Shown here one piece after another: positions 27,060-35,655 of a stretch of 64,000 nt of DNA (position 1 is its first letter; every line of letters begins with the position of its first letter). Both the position numbers and the translations under genes were made by a program. Source of the stretch: Ferruginibacter paludis (GTDB lineage Bacteria > Bacteroidota > Bacteroidia > Chitinophagales > Chitinophagaceae); contig NZ_JAUFQJ010000006.1 of assembly GCF_030409685.1 (NCBI RefSeq), positions 496,001 through 560,000 of the forward strand. Reading direction: 5' to 3'. The notes under the pieces are model-generated. The model had not been told where the DNA came from and did no database searches. It was given only the letters and a program-made list of their open reading frames with translations.

Positions 27060-27506
27060 ATGAAAAGGCATCCATCATTAGCGCATTTATCGAGGGATCA
27101 CCATGGAGCCCTTTTACTGGCAAGGCTGTTGCAAAAAAATGCACCGGTCTACAATGGCCTGCCAGCTGACGTTGCGGGCAAAGCGGCTTATGCATTAGAA
27201 GTATACAAAGAAGAACTGGCACCACATTTTGCTGCCGAGGAACATATTTTACAATGGGTAACGGGCATCAACGGTCAGCTGGATTTGCTGGTGCAAACCA
27301 TCTACAGGGAACACCAGGAACTGCACCAGTTGTTCAGCAATTTTCCAGCTGAGCCAGCATTGGAAAACCATTTGGATACAACCGGGAAAGCGTTGGAGAT
27401 TCATATCCGAAAAGAAGAACGGGAGCTTTTTCCGCTGATGCAGGAATGGTGTAATGAAGCTACAATGGATAAGATCAACAGCTATTTATCACCACAAGAA
27501 AACTAG
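27060..27506 (+). CDS. Hemerythrin HHE-domain protein at the end of the nos operon
   Basis: The 148-residue protein carries the non-heme di-iron ligands in four helices: LSRDHHGALLLARLL, HFAAEEHIL, REHQELHQLF and IHIRKEERELFPLM. The HHE pattern is complete. It begins 2 bases after the nosY stop and is followed after 1 base by a truncated hemoglobin, so it belongs to the same transcript. HHE proteins bind O2 or NO or repair Fe-S centres. Here protection of the nitrogen-oxide pathway is the likely role, by context. Confidence 0.92.
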   Translation: MKRHPSLAHLSRDHHGALLLARLLQKNAPVYNGLPADVAGKAAYALEVYKEELAPHFAAEEHILQWVTGINGQLDLLVQTIYREHQELHQLFSNFPAEPALENHLDTTGKALEIHIRKEERELFPLMQEWCNEATMDKINSYLSPQEN

Positions 27507-27507
27507 T

Positions 27508-27906
27508 ATGAAAAAAGATATTGCGGGCAGACCGGATATTGAATTATTAGTAAATACTTTTTACGAAAAAATAGCAGCCGATCAGCAGCTCGGATATATT
27601 TTTAATGATGTAGCCAAAGTGAACTGGCAACGGCATTTACCGGTGATGTACGACTTTTGGGAAAACATTATTTTATTTACCGGCAGCTACCAGGGCAACC
27701 CTATGAACCTGCACCAGCACCTGCACCATATCGCACCGTTAGATGCATCGCATTTTGAACAGTGGAACAAATTATTTATCGCAACTGTGAACGAACTGTT
27801 TAAAGGAAAAAATGCAGAGCTGGCTAAACAAAAAGCCTTGAGCATTTCCACCATCATCAAAGAAAAAATTTCATTCAGCCGCAGGGATAATGAGCGCAGT
27901 TATTAA
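27508..27906 (+). CDS. Group III truncated hemoglobin
   Basis: The 132-residue globin starts at ATG 27508, one base after the hemerythrin stop; the open frame itself begins at 27454. It shows the group III features YDFWENIILFTGSYQGNPM and the proximal His region LHQHLHHIAPLDASHFEQWN. Such globins bind heme and are linked to NO or O2 chemistry under low oxygen. It is last in the nos operon, before a strong terminator. Confidence 0.92.
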   Translation: MKKDIAGRPDIELLVNTFYEKIAADQQLGYIFNDVAKVNWQRHLPVMYDFWENIILFTGSYQGNPMNLHQHLHHIAPLDASHFEQWNKLFIATVNELFKGKNAELAKQKALSISTIIKEKISFSRRDNERSY

Positions 27907-27985
27907 TTCCATCTTCGTAGATCACTGAATATTTCAACAGTTTTTCATCTATTTATTTTATCAATCTTTTTCATTTGCCAGCCAC

Positions 27986-28018
27986 AAAAAAGGCACTCCA
28001 TTTTGGAAGTGCCTTTTT
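27986..28018 (+). terminator. Bidirectional terminator closing the nos operon
   Basis: AAAAAGGCACT pairs with AGTGCCTTTTT around a short GG/CC-bounded loop. A and T tracts on both flanks allow it to stop both the nos operon and the convergent fasciclin gene. Confidence 0.88.
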
Positions 28019-28062
28019 GATTGCAGTATGCTTTGTATTATTTCTTAAATCTTCAGACCTTG

Positions 28063-28629
28063 CTATTTTGCTGCCGGTGGCGGTAATAAAACTCCATCAA
28101 TCACATGGATGATTCCGTTAGATGCTGGTATAGAGGCAATGATTGTTGCCGTGCCGTTCACCATCCATTTGCCATCTTTTTTTGTAAGAGTGACGTTGCC
28201 GCCATTCACCTGTCCTATTACCTCGCCTTCTGTAAAACTTTCTGGTTTAAATACGCCGACAGAAACATGGTATTGCAAAATGTCGGTCAGGTCATCTTTC
28301 TTTTCTGGTTTTAATAATCCCTCAACAGTGCCTGCGGGTAGTTTATTAAAAGCCTCGTTGGTGGGTGCGAATACAGTGAATGGACCAGCATTACTCAATG
28401 CGTCCACTAAGCTTGCAGCCTGTATGGCAGTTACCAGTGTTGTATGGTCTTTGCTGCCAATGGCTATCTGTACCACATTTTTTTGTGACTGCTCATCCTT
28501 TACACCTGACTGACCTGCTTTTGTTTCTGCTGGTGTAGCTGCGGCGGTGTCTGCTGGCTTTTGTTCGGTACCGTTGTTACAGCTTATAAAAAAACAACAG
28601 GCGATAATTGCTGATAAAATCCTTTGCAT
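28063..28629 (-). CDS. Fasciclin (FAS1) domain lipoprotein
   Basis: The 188-residue protein has a lipoprotein signal (MQRILSAIIACCFFISC), a Thr/Ala-rich linker to about residue 50, and one FAS1 domain with H1-like TVFAPTNEAFNKLPAGTV and H2-like NGIIHVIDGVLLPP. It is probably an outer-membrane adhesion or envelope protein. I start at 28629 since the 15 extra upstream residues would spoil the signal. An FNR-type dyad lies upstream, which may tie it to the nos block. Confidence 0.9.
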   Translation of the reverse strand: MQRILSAIIACCFFISCNNGTEQKPADTAAATPAETKAGQSGVKDEQSQKNVVQIAIGSKDHTTLVTAIQAASLVDALSNAGPFTVFAPTNEAFNKLPAGTVEGLLKPEKKDDLTDILQYHVSVGVFKPESFTEGEVIGQVNGGNVTLTKKDGKWMVNGTATIIASIPASNGIIHVIDGVLLPPPAAK

Positions 28630-28659
28630 AAAATGATATTTTGAGTGATAAAATTTACA

Positions 28660-28702
28660 CAAAATAGCCTGCAAAAAATGGTGCTTTTATGATTACAATC
28701 AC
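28660..28702 (-). promoter_or_regulatory. FNR-type dyad and promoter of the fasciclin gene
   Basis: ATGAT-TACA-ATCAC at 28689-28702 has the FNR core TGAT-N4-ATCA. A minus-strand element reading CTATTTTG lies at 28660-28667, 35.5 bp from the dyad centre, near the 36.5-bp spacing found in the sulfur block. The -7 element is imperfect. Confidence 0.4.
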
Positions 28703-28910
28703 AATGCAAAAATTGTCCTTACTTTTTTACCCCGGAGCATTTTTATGTGCCTTTTGGTGGATAAGCGCATGATAGGGCATACCTGTACTTGTACCTTTAG
28801 AGATAAAGCGTTTATAGTATTAAAATTTCAGGAATATAGTTTGCCCTCAATCAGATTATTGCTGAATAAGTTTGAATAAAAAACGGGTTACCACCTGGCC
28901 GCAAAAAAAA

Positions 28911-29636
28911 TCACTGCAGGCAGGCGATAATTTTTCTTACTTCTTCTTCATCGGCTATGTACACGTTTCCAAAATCTGTTACCAGCGGATTGGCGAACTG
29001 CATGGGGTTGGTGGTTGCTTTTCTTGCAGAACCGTGAAATTCCCTGGCGCCGCATTCTTGCATTAATTGAGTGATGTTGGAAGATTTTATTCCGGCCCCG
29101 GGCATGATGATAATTCTGTTGCCCGCCTGTTGTACCAGTTTGCTTAAAATAGCGCCAGCTTCGGGTGCGCCTGATTGCTGGCCGGATGTCAGTATTCTTT
29201 CGCAACCCGTGCTGATGATATCTTCCAGTGCCCTGAACGGATCTGGCGTTGCATCAAATGCACGGTTACAGGTAACCCCCATGGGGTGTGCCCATTCAAC
29301 TATTTGCTTCAATCTGTCGGTATCAATTTCTCCATCAATTTTTTGCACACCAACAGAGATGCCATCACAACCCAGTTCCTTACACATCAATATATCCTGG
29401 TGAATAATTTCAAACTCATCTTCATCATACAGATAGTTACCTGACCTTGGACGGATGATCGGATATAATAATATAGATATCTTTTCTCTCGTTTGTTTGA
29501 TGGCACCGTAACTTGGCGTGGTGCCCCCTTCTACCGGGTTATCACACAATTCAACCCTTGCTGCGCCTGCATTTTCTGCAATGATAGCCGATTGAATATT
29601 AAAAGCACAAACTTCAAAAATAGCTTTTGGAGTCAT
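28911..29636 (-). CDS. cutC: CutC family protein
   Basis: The 241-residue TIM-barrel protein matches CutC: FEVCAFNIQSAIIAENAGAA, RVELCDNPVEGGTTPSYG, IRPRSGNYLY, the CNRAFD segment and ILTSGQQSGAPEAG. CutC was first tied to copper tolerance in E. coli, though the role is disputed. Copper handling would suit a cell that makes NosZ. It ends the minus-strand pair with the asparaginase, 27 bases apart. Confidence 0.93.
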   Translation of the reverse strand: MTPKAIFEVCAFNIQSAIIAENAGAARVELCDNPVEGGTTPSYGAIKQTREKISILLYPIIRPRSGNYLYDEDEFEIIHQDILMCKELGCDGISVGVQKIDGEIDTDRLKQIVEWAHPMGVTCNRAFDATPDPFRALEDIISTGCERILTSGQQSGAPEAGAILSKLVQQAGNRIIIMPGAGIKSSNITQLMQECGAREFHGSARKATTNPMQFANPLVTDFGNVYIADEEEVRKIIACLQ

Positions 29637-29663
29637 AATATGTTGAGGTATTAAAATGTTATA

Positions 29664-30689
29664 TTAATAAATGCTGGGGGCCGTATAAATTTTTTCTTCC
29701 TTGTTGCTTTTTACGGCGTAAGTAAATCCCTTCTGTAAACAATATGCACCGAATTCGCCCTTTTTATTCATGGCTAAAAAACCTACCTGTACATCTTTAG
29801 CCTTTTTAGGATTGCGTTTTATAATGCGCTCGCAGCCTTCTTTACAGGCAGCTTCGGGGCTTAACCCCTGCCGCATTAATTCTACTATTAAATGGCCGCC
29901 TACAATGCGTATTACTTCTTCTCCCACACCAGTAGCAGTGGCGCCGCCTACTTCATTGTCCACATACAAACCTGCACCAATTACGGGAGAATCTCCTACC
30001 CTGCCATGAATTTTATAAGCCATGCCACTGGTTGTGCATGCGCCGCCTAAATTACCTGCTGCATCTATTGCCAGCATACCAATGGTATCATGATTTTTAA
30101 TTCCGCCAGGCATGGGGTCTTTGCTTTTATCGTATAACTGATTCTCGATATTTTTAACCGGTTCGTATTTGGCTGTCTTCAACCACTCCTTCCAATCATG
30201 TTCACTTTTTGCTGTTAACAGGTTTTCTTTTTTAAAACCGTTGGCCAGTGCAAACTGCAATGCACCATCTCCTGCTAAAATAATGTGCGGTGTTTTTTCC
30301 ATCACCATCCTCGCTACAGAAATGGGATGCATGATGTGTTCCAACGCCATTACCGATCCACAATTATAAAATTCATCCATAATGCAGGCATCCAATGTAA
30401 CTTTCCCATCCCTGTCGGGCAACCCACCATAACCAATGCTTTGATTACTTTCATCGGCCTCTGGTATACGGACACCCGCTTCCACCGCATCTACTGCCCT
30501 TCCGCCTTTTTTCAATACTTCCCATGCACCTGCATTGGCGGCTTTGCCAAAATCCCAGGTGGAGATAACTATGGGTTCATTTAAAACCGGCTGATGCAGC
30601 ACCGGCTTCGCTGCCATTAATTTTTCGCCGGTTAAAACTGCGGCGGACCCCATCAATGAACTCTGTAAAAATTTTCTGCGTGTAGACAT
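29664..30689 (-). CDS. N4-(beta-N-acetylglucosaminyl)-L-asparaginase (glycosylasparaginase)
   Basis: The 341-residue Ntn-hydrolase has a twin-arginine-like leader (MSTRRKFLQSSLMGSAAVL), so it is exported. The autocatalytic cleavage site lies in NHDTIGMLAIDAAGNLG, with Thr as the new N-terminal nucleophile, followed by CTTSGMAYKIHGRVGDSPVI and GAGLYVDNEVGGATATG. It removes GlcNAc from Asn in glycopeptides. It precedes cutC in one unit; the pairing is common in Bacteroidota but unexplained. Confidence 0.94.
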   Translation of the reverse strand: MSTRRKFLQSSLMGSAAVLTGEKLMAAKPVLHQPVLNEPIVISTWDFGKAANAGAWEVLKKGGRAVDAVEAGVRIPEADESNQSIGYGGLPDRDGKVTLDACIMDEFYNCGSVMALEHIMHPISVARMVMEKTPHIILAGDGALQFALANGFKKENLLTAKSEHDWKEWLKTAKYEPVKNIENQLYDKSKDPMPGGIKNHDTIGMLAIDAAGNLGGACTTSGMAYKIHGRVGDSPVIGAGLYVDNEVGGATATGVGEEVIRIVGGHLIVELMRQGLSPEAACKEGCERIIKRNPKKAKDVQVGFLAMNKKGEFGAYCLQKGFTYAVKSNKEEKIYTAPSIY

Positions 30690-30820
30690 ATAAAACTTTT
30701 GTTGCTTGAAGTGCTAAATTAAGGATTAACAACGTTACTGACCTTTTTGTACAATGGATTATTTTACTTTTGAACTGGATTTAATTATTACAACATTATA
30801 CGTTTTGCAAAAATGGATAT

Positions 30821-30837
30821 GTATGTGCAGCACATAC
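30821..30837. promoter_or_regulatory. Perfect palindrome GTATGTGC-A-GCACATAC
   Basis: An exact 8+1+8 dyad lies between the divergent asparaginase (start 30689) and ada (start 30941) genes. Its centre is about 100 bp from the ada transcription start. It has no T tract, so an operator is more likely than a terminator. The cognate regulator is unknown. Confidence 0.45.
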
Positions 30838-30914
30838 TAATCAGCATAATTAGCCGGCATATGTAATACATAATATTCCGCAAGTATCGGGTTTCAGGGT
30901 GTATAAAAGCCGGT

Positions 30915-30922
30915 TAGTTTTG
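30915..30922 (+). promoter_or_regulatory. -7 element of the ada operon
   Basis: TAGTTTTG is an exact TAnnTTTG match. The start of transcription would be near 30929, 12 bases before ATG 30941. No clear -33 TTG was seen, as expected for a promoter that needs activation. Confidence 0.55.
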
Positions 30923-30940
30923 TAACCTAAATTAAAACTA

Positions 30941-31789
30941 ATGTCAACACAGGAAAATATAAATTATAATCGCATTGCTGAAGCGATTGAATACATCAAC
31001 ACGTATTTTAAAGAGCAGCCAGACCTGGACGAGGTAGCGGCTCATGTACATGTAAGCCCTTTTCATTTTCAACGCCTGTTTACAGATTGGGCAGGTGTTA
31101 GTCCGAAAAAATTTTTACAATATATCAGTGTTAAACATGCCAGGCAGGTATTAAAAAATAATGGATCAACGCTGATGGATGCTGCATTTGAAACAGGGCT
31201 TTCGGGCACCGGCAGACTGCATGATCTTTTTATAAAAATAGAAGGCATGACTCCCGGCGAATATAAAAATGGCGGTGAAAACATTGCCATCAATTATAGT
31301 TATGCTGAAAGTCCGTTCGGTAATATTTTGGTAGCATCTACCGGAAAAGGTATTTGCCACATGGCTTTTGCTGAGGATGAACAAGCAGCATTGACTCTTT
31401 TAAAATCGCAGTTTCCCAATGCGCAACTCCGGCAAATGACGGATTTGATACAACAAAATGCGCTGTATATTTTTAAGCACGACTGGAGTAAATTAAGCCA
31501 TATAAAACTACATTTAAAGGGAACTAATTTTCAATTAAAAGTTTGGGAAGCGTTGCTAAAAATTCCCGCAGGACAGTTATCCACGTATGGAAATGTGGCG
31601 GCCATTATCGATAAGCCAAAGGCGTCAAGAGCAGTAGGCACGGCCATTGGCAGTAACCCGGTTGCCTTTTTGATTCCTTGTCACCGGGTTATTCAATCAA
31701 CTGGGCTTACCGGTGGTTACATGTGGGGAAGCACGAGGAAGACCGCCATCATTGGCTGGGAGGCTGCAAGGACACTACAGGAAAATTAA
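30941..31789 (+). CDS. ada: Ada-like fusion: AraC-type HTH plus O6-alkylguanine-DNA methyltransferase
   Basis: The 282-residue protein has an AraC-type double HTH at about 1-105 (LDEVAAHVHVSPFHFQRLFT, then FETGLSGTGRLHDLF) and a methyltransferase domain at about 120-275 with the acceptor Cys in FLIPCHRVIQ and the Asn-hinge context KASRAVGTAIGSNPV. It lacks the N-terminal zinc domain of E. coli Ada; that domain is encoded alone 43 bases downstream. It should repair O6-methylguanine and activate the operon. Confidence 0.94.
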   Translation: MSTQENINYNRIAEAIEYINTYFKEQPDLDEVAAHVHVSPFHFQRLFTDWAGVSPKKFLQYISVKHARQVLKNNGSTLMDAAFETGLSGTGRLHDLFIKIEGMTPGEYKNGGENIAINYSYAESPFGNILVASTGKGICHMAFAEDEQAALTLLKSQFPNAQLRQMTDLIQQNALYIFKHDWSKLSHIKLHLKGTNFQLKVWEALLKIPAGQLSTYGNVAAIIDKPKASRAVGTAIGSNPVAFLIPCHRVIQSTGLTGGYMWGSTRKTAIIGWEAARTLQEN

Positions 31790-31832
31790 TGTGCACATTT
31801 CAACAAATAATTCAACAAAACGGCCATTATTC

Positions 31833-32078
31833 ATGTTTTATCATGCAACTATCAGCACGAAGGAATTGCATCAAAGAATAAAAAACAAGGCAATTTGTTT
31901 TGGTGGAAATAATCGACTTAAAATTTATAGAACACTACAGTGCCTGTCCGGTAAAAGATTAACCAAAATAAACCGTGTTTTTTTCAGTTCGGAAGAGGAA
32001 GCGATTCAGCAACAGTACAGGCCTTGCGGGCATTGTATGAAAGCTGCTTATAAAAAATGGAAAGATGGACTTATTTAA
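31833..32078 (+). CDS. Stand-alone Ada metal-binding (methylphosphotriester-repair) domain protein
   Basis: The 81-residue protein from ATG 31833 matches the Ada zinc domain: HQRIKNKAICFGGNNRLKIY, then LQCLSGKRLTKINRVFF, then YRPCGHCMKAAYKKW. Cys37, Cys65 and Cys68 fit the zinc-ligand pattern; Cys22 may or may not be the fourth. It lies between ada and the alkB-like gene and overlaps the latter by 14 bases. A longer open frame from 31713 overlaps the ada end and shows no family similarity before the chosen Met. Confidence 0.8.
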   Translation: MFYHATISTKELHQRIKNKAICFGGNNRLKIYRTLQCLSGKRLTKINRVFFSSEEEAIQQQYRPCGHCMKAAYKKWKDGLI

Positions 32079-32667
32079 TACAGAAAAGATCAGCAATATT
32101 TTGCCTTATGATGGCATAGTAAATTATTATGGAAAAGTGCTGAAGCTTTCAGAAGCAAAACATTTCTACGATTGCCTGCTGCAAACCATCGAATGGAAAA
32201 ATGATGAGGCGATTATTTTTGGCAAACACATCGTCACAAAAAGAAAAGCTGCCTGGTATGGAGATAGCAATTATGCTTATACTTATTCCGGTACCACAAA
32301 GCAAGCGCTGGTATGGACAAAGGAATTACTCGAATTAAAAAAAATCACTCAACAGCATACCGGCGAAACCTTTAACAGTTGTCTGCTGAATTTGTACCAT
32401 GATGGCAACGAAGGCATGAGCTGGCACAGTGACGATGAAACATCGCTCGGAATAAATACAGCTATTGCATCCATAAGCTTTGGTGCCGAAAGAAAATTTT
32501 CTTTTAAACATAAAAAAAGCAAGCAGACTTTTTCCGTAATGCTTGAGACCGGCAGCCTGCTTTTAATGAAGGGGGCTACGCAAAGCCACTGGCTGCATGC
32601 CTTACCAAAAACAAGCATAATTAAGAAAGCGAGAATCAATCTGACATTCAGAACAATCGTGTTGTAA
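32065..32667 (+). CDS. AlkB-like 2-oxoglutarate/Fe(II) dioxygenase
   Basis: The 200-residue protein contains the AlkB core: NSCLLNLYHDGNEGMSWHSD with the HxD iron motif, ISFGAERKFSFKHK, a distal His in HWLHALPK, and the 2-oxoglutarate Arg pair in ARINLTFR. It would demethylate 1-methyladenine and 3-methylcytosine in DNA. Its start overlaps the zinc-domain gene by 14 bases, marking a compact alkylation-repair operon. Confidence 0.93.
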   Translation: MDLFNTEKISNILPYDGIVNYYGKVLKLSEAKHFYDCLLQTIEWKNDEAIIFGKHIVTKRKAAWYGDSNYAYTYSGTTKQALVWTKELLELKKITQQHTGETFNSCLLNLYHDGNEGMSWHSDDETSLGINTAIASISFGAERKFSFKHKKSKQTFSVMLETGSLLLMKGATQSHWLHALPKTSIIKKARINLTFRTIVL

Positions 32668-32957
32668 TCCTATTACCAATTCCACTGGCACTATCCACAA
32701 TCTTTTTCCTGCTGTATGGAAATAATATACCCTTTACGAAATTTCAGTAAAGCTGAAAGAGTAAAATGTTCTACATCTGTAGTATTTAAATCATCGTACA
32801 ATTTTCGTTTCACCAGCCATATCGGCCTTTCACGTAATTATCGCTTCAATCCTTACTTTTTATTAACAGTTTTCAAAAGCGGAATAATTTTTATACTGGT
32901 TCAGGTTAAGCCGGATCGATTGAAACAAACCAAATAGCATCAAACTTAACTGGCAAT

Positions 32958-33425
32958 ATGACAAATACTAAACCTTTAAAAATCACCAGTAATGCATTCA
33001 GGGATGGCGGCGATATTCCCGCTATGTATACATGCGATGGTGAAGAAGTGAACCCGCCTTTAATCATAGAAAACATTCCATTCGGCACTCAATCGCTGGC
33101 CATTATAGTAGAAGATCCGGATGCACCCAACGGCGTATTTGATCATTGGATAGTATGGAATATACCGCCGGAAAGAATCGTGGAAGAAGACAGGATACCC
33201 GGCATCAGCGGAAGAAATGGTGCAGGCAAAACGGGCTACCATGGCCCTTGTCCGCCATCCGGCACACACCGGTACTTCTTTTATGTGTTCGCTCTGGACC
33301 GCAGTCTTGACCTGTCTATAGGCGCTGATAAAAGAAAACTGCAGGAAGCCATGCGCCCGTATATACTGGCGCAGGGAACCCTGATGGGCAGGTATACCAA
33401 ACGGGAGCAACCGCCTGCATACTAA
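32958..33425 (+). CDS. YbhB/YbcL family (PEBP, Raf-kinase-inhibitor-like) protein
   Basis: The 155-residue protein shows the PEBP signature: FRDGGDIPAMYTCDGEEVNP, then VEDPDAPNGVFDHWIVWNIP, then GYHGPCPPSGTHRYFFYVFA. There is no signal peptide, so it is cytoplasmic. The family binds phospholipid-like anions in other organisms; its bacterial role is unclear. A 290-bp empty gap precedes it and a shared hairpin follows. Confidence 0.95.
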   Translation: MTNTKPLKITSNAFRDGGDIPAMYTCDGEEVNPPLIIENIPFGTQSLAIIVEDPDAPNGVFDHWIVWNIPPERIVEEDRIPGISGRNGAGKTGYHGPCPPSGTHRYFFYVFALDRSLDLSIGADKRKLQEAMRPYILAQGTLMGRYTKREQPPAY

Positions 33426-33475
33426 AAAAAAACAGCAGCTGCATTTGCATTTAAGCAAGTCAACTGCTGTTATTA
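33426..33475 (-). terminator. Terminator between the PEBP and T9SS genes
   Basis: AACAGCAG and CTGCTGTT pair across a 26-base loop. On the minus strand the stem is followed by a run of nine or more T, so it mainly ends the T9SS protein gene. Confidence 0.65.
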
Positions 33476-33489
33476 TACACTACAACAAA

Positions 33490-35655
33490 CTATCTTTTTA
33501 CCTGTATATTTCTTATTACAGGGGTATTATCCTGCTGGGTTAATTTTAAGATATACGAACCTGCTGACAGCCGATTCAAATCAAGAATTTGTGTTTGCGG
33601 TGCATCACTAACCTGCTTGCTTAACACCCGTTCGCCTAATTGATTAAATAATTCAATTTTTACGGTCTGGTGAATCCAGCTGTCTGATAAAGTAATTTTC
33701 AGTTGGGATTGTACCGGGTTTGGATAGGTTAACACTGTACCGGTTGCCTCAAACGAAACCTGCTTCACCTGGCTGTATTGCACACTCTCATTTATGCTAA
33801 CCAATTTAAGCCGGTAGTAATTTTTGCCCGCTGCGGGAAGTGCATCAGTAAAACTGTAATTGTTAACCATGCTGCTGTTTGGTGTTACATTTATTCTTTG
33901 CAGCAGCTCAAAATGCACACCATCGGAAGAACGCTCTACCTCCATATAACCTGTATTTACCTGCTCACCGGTAACCCATTTTAATGAGGTTGTTTTTTGA
34001 TTTTTACTTGCCGTAAAGTCCAACAAAGTAATTGGTAACGTGATACTCCAGTTTAACGTAAAAGTTGCCGGGCTTTGATCTCCCTGCCCTGCGGCATCTA
34101 TTGCGCCATAGGTAAAAGAAGTACTCAGTATTCCATCCAGCGGATCTATCGTTAACAACGCCGGAGTAAAATTGCTGATAGTTTGTCCAGTTGTAACTGC
34201 AACAGCGTTATAGGAAAGCGTGGCCCCGGCAGGCAGTGTATTGATCATAAATGTACTGCCTGTTCCAAGCACCCCTTCTTCAGGATCGGTACCGGTAAGG
34301 CTTGGTACGGTATAACTGGTACCAGGCGTATTGGATGCGTATGTCTTTAATTTAGGAGTTGTGTTTGGCAGTTGTTCAATTCCAAAATTGGCGTTCGATT
34401 TTACGGCAGATGCATTGGCTATTGTAATGCCTGACAATATCCCGTTTTCAGTTCCGTCGTTTCCGGCTCCGGTTCCTAAAAATTCACCGGTATTAATCCA
34501 GCCGGAAGGTAAAGAGGGTGCAGGTGCTGCCGTGCCCGGGGTACCTTCCGCATCGCTCAGGATGATACTATATTGGGCCGGATAAGCTGATGGCAGTAAA
34601 TCCTGAAAGGTGTAGATTCCATCGGATGCGACCGGACTGCTTAAGACAACATTTCCTCCGCCATCTACCAGGTTGGCAAATAATTGTCCGGAGATATTGG
34701 TTCCTGTACCGTCAATTGTATTTACCGGGGTACCCAATAAACCGTTAGCGTCATGAAATATAGTCCCCGTAATAACCGGTGTACTCATTGAAACACCCAG
34801 TAACCACCTGTCGCCGCCCCATTCAGTTGCCTTGCTCCAGGTACTTCCGTTTCCATCACCCCGCAGATAAACTTTAAAAGCCAGTGTTGTTATACCTGTT
34901 CCGGTTACCCTCACACTGCCACTTGCGGCGCCGGTTGTAGCAGCGCTGCTTCCTGAAACAGCGGAAATAGACGTAGCACTGTTCAGGATTTTATTTGCTG
35001 TTACATTAAAGACACCTGTTCCGGATAATTTATTTAGCGTTACACCAGTTGTTTGCAATTCAAATTCTGTTGAGAAACCAAGCGTTCCTTCTGTACCTCC
35101 TAAACCGGCAAGGTGGAGCACCGGGTTATCAACAGCACGGCTGAAGGTTAAGGTAAGTGTGCTGTAATAGTACCGGGCATTGGTAACACTCGATGATGCA
35201 TACAAAGGTTCAATTGTGGTAAAACAGGTAAACCCATAATTGTTAGCAGTATCTATACCTGTACCTGCAGTACCAAAAGGGCTGGACGTAAATAAGGCTG
35301 CAGCAGGTGCAGACTTACTTCCAAGATTGTCGAAAATATCCGCAGCCAATGCTGTTTTTGCTGAAGCATTTAGTTGAGCACCGAAGCATGATCCGGTTCC
35401 GGTTGTGATACCTGTAACGGAGGTGTATTGCTGATCGGACCACGCAGCGCTGACAGTAATGGCTGGTGCATAGGCAACAAAGGTGGCGCCTGTAGTATTT
35501 TTCAACAATTGCGCCGATTGACTGGCAACGGACGGTCCCAATGGAGGCGAAGGATAACTGGCTGCATCGAATTCCAATTGTGTTTGCGCATCAGCAGCAC
35601 TAATTTGCAGCGTTGCAAACATGGCAATGCACCAATATTTTAAGGGTTTACACAT
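33490..35655 (-). CDS. Secreted protein with SdrD B-like domain and type IX sorting domain
   Basis: The 721-residue protein has a signal peptide (to about residue 23), a Ser/Thr/Gly-rich beta domain (about 25-290), an SdrD-B-like domain (about 293-365, TGTIFHDANGLLGTPVNTID), a beta region with GTDPEEGVLGTGS, and a C-terminal T9SS type A sorting domain (about 645-721, YPNPVQSQLKITLSD ... LSAGSYILKLTQQD). It is a surface or extracellular protein of unknown binding target. Codons are GC-richer than the neighbours because of its Ala, Gly and Thr content. Confidence 0.88.
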   Translation of the reverse strand: MCKPLKYWCIAMFATLQISAADAQTQLEFDAASYPSPPLGPSVASQSAQLLKNTTGATFVAYAPAITVSAAWSDQQYTSVTGITTGTGSCFGAQLNASAKTALAADIFDNLGSKSAPAAALFTSSPFGTAGTGIDTANNYGFTCFTTIEPLYASSSVTNARYYYSTLTLTFSRAVDNPVLHLAGLGGTEGTLGFSTEFELQTTGVTLNKLSGTGVFNVTANKILNSATSISAVSGSSAATTGAASGSVRVTGTGITTLAFKVYLRGDGNGSTWSKATEWGGDRWLLGVSMSTPVITGTIFHDANGLLGTPVNTIDGTGTNISGQLFANLVDGGGNVVLSSPVASDGIYTFQDLLPSAYPAQYSIILSDAEGTPGTAAPAPSLPSGWINTGEFLGTGAGNDGTENGILSGITIANASAVKSNANFGIEQLPNTTPKLKTYASNTPGTSYTVPSLTGTDPEEGVLGTGSTFMINTLPAGATLSYNAVAVTTGQTISNFTPALLTIDPLDGILSTSFTYGAIDAAGQGDQSPATFTLNWSITLPITLLDFTASKNQKTTSLKWVTGEQVNTGYMEVERSSDGVHFELLQRINVTPNSSMVNNYSFTDALPAAGKNYYRLKLVSINESVQYSQVKQVSFEATGTVLTYPNPVQSQLKITLSDSWIHQTVKIELFNQLGERVLSKQVSDAPQTQILDLNRLSAGSYILKLTQQDNTPVIRNIQVKR

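Noticed and set aside
28105..28513. Plus-strand frames of 69 and 134 codons opposite the fasciclin gene
   Set aside because: They are antisense to a well-supported FAS1 domain gene.
32716..32937. 73-codon plus-strand frame after the alkB-like gene
   Set aside because: The composition (many Phe, Tyr, Ser, Asn) and lack of any motif suggest a chance frame in an AT-rich gap.
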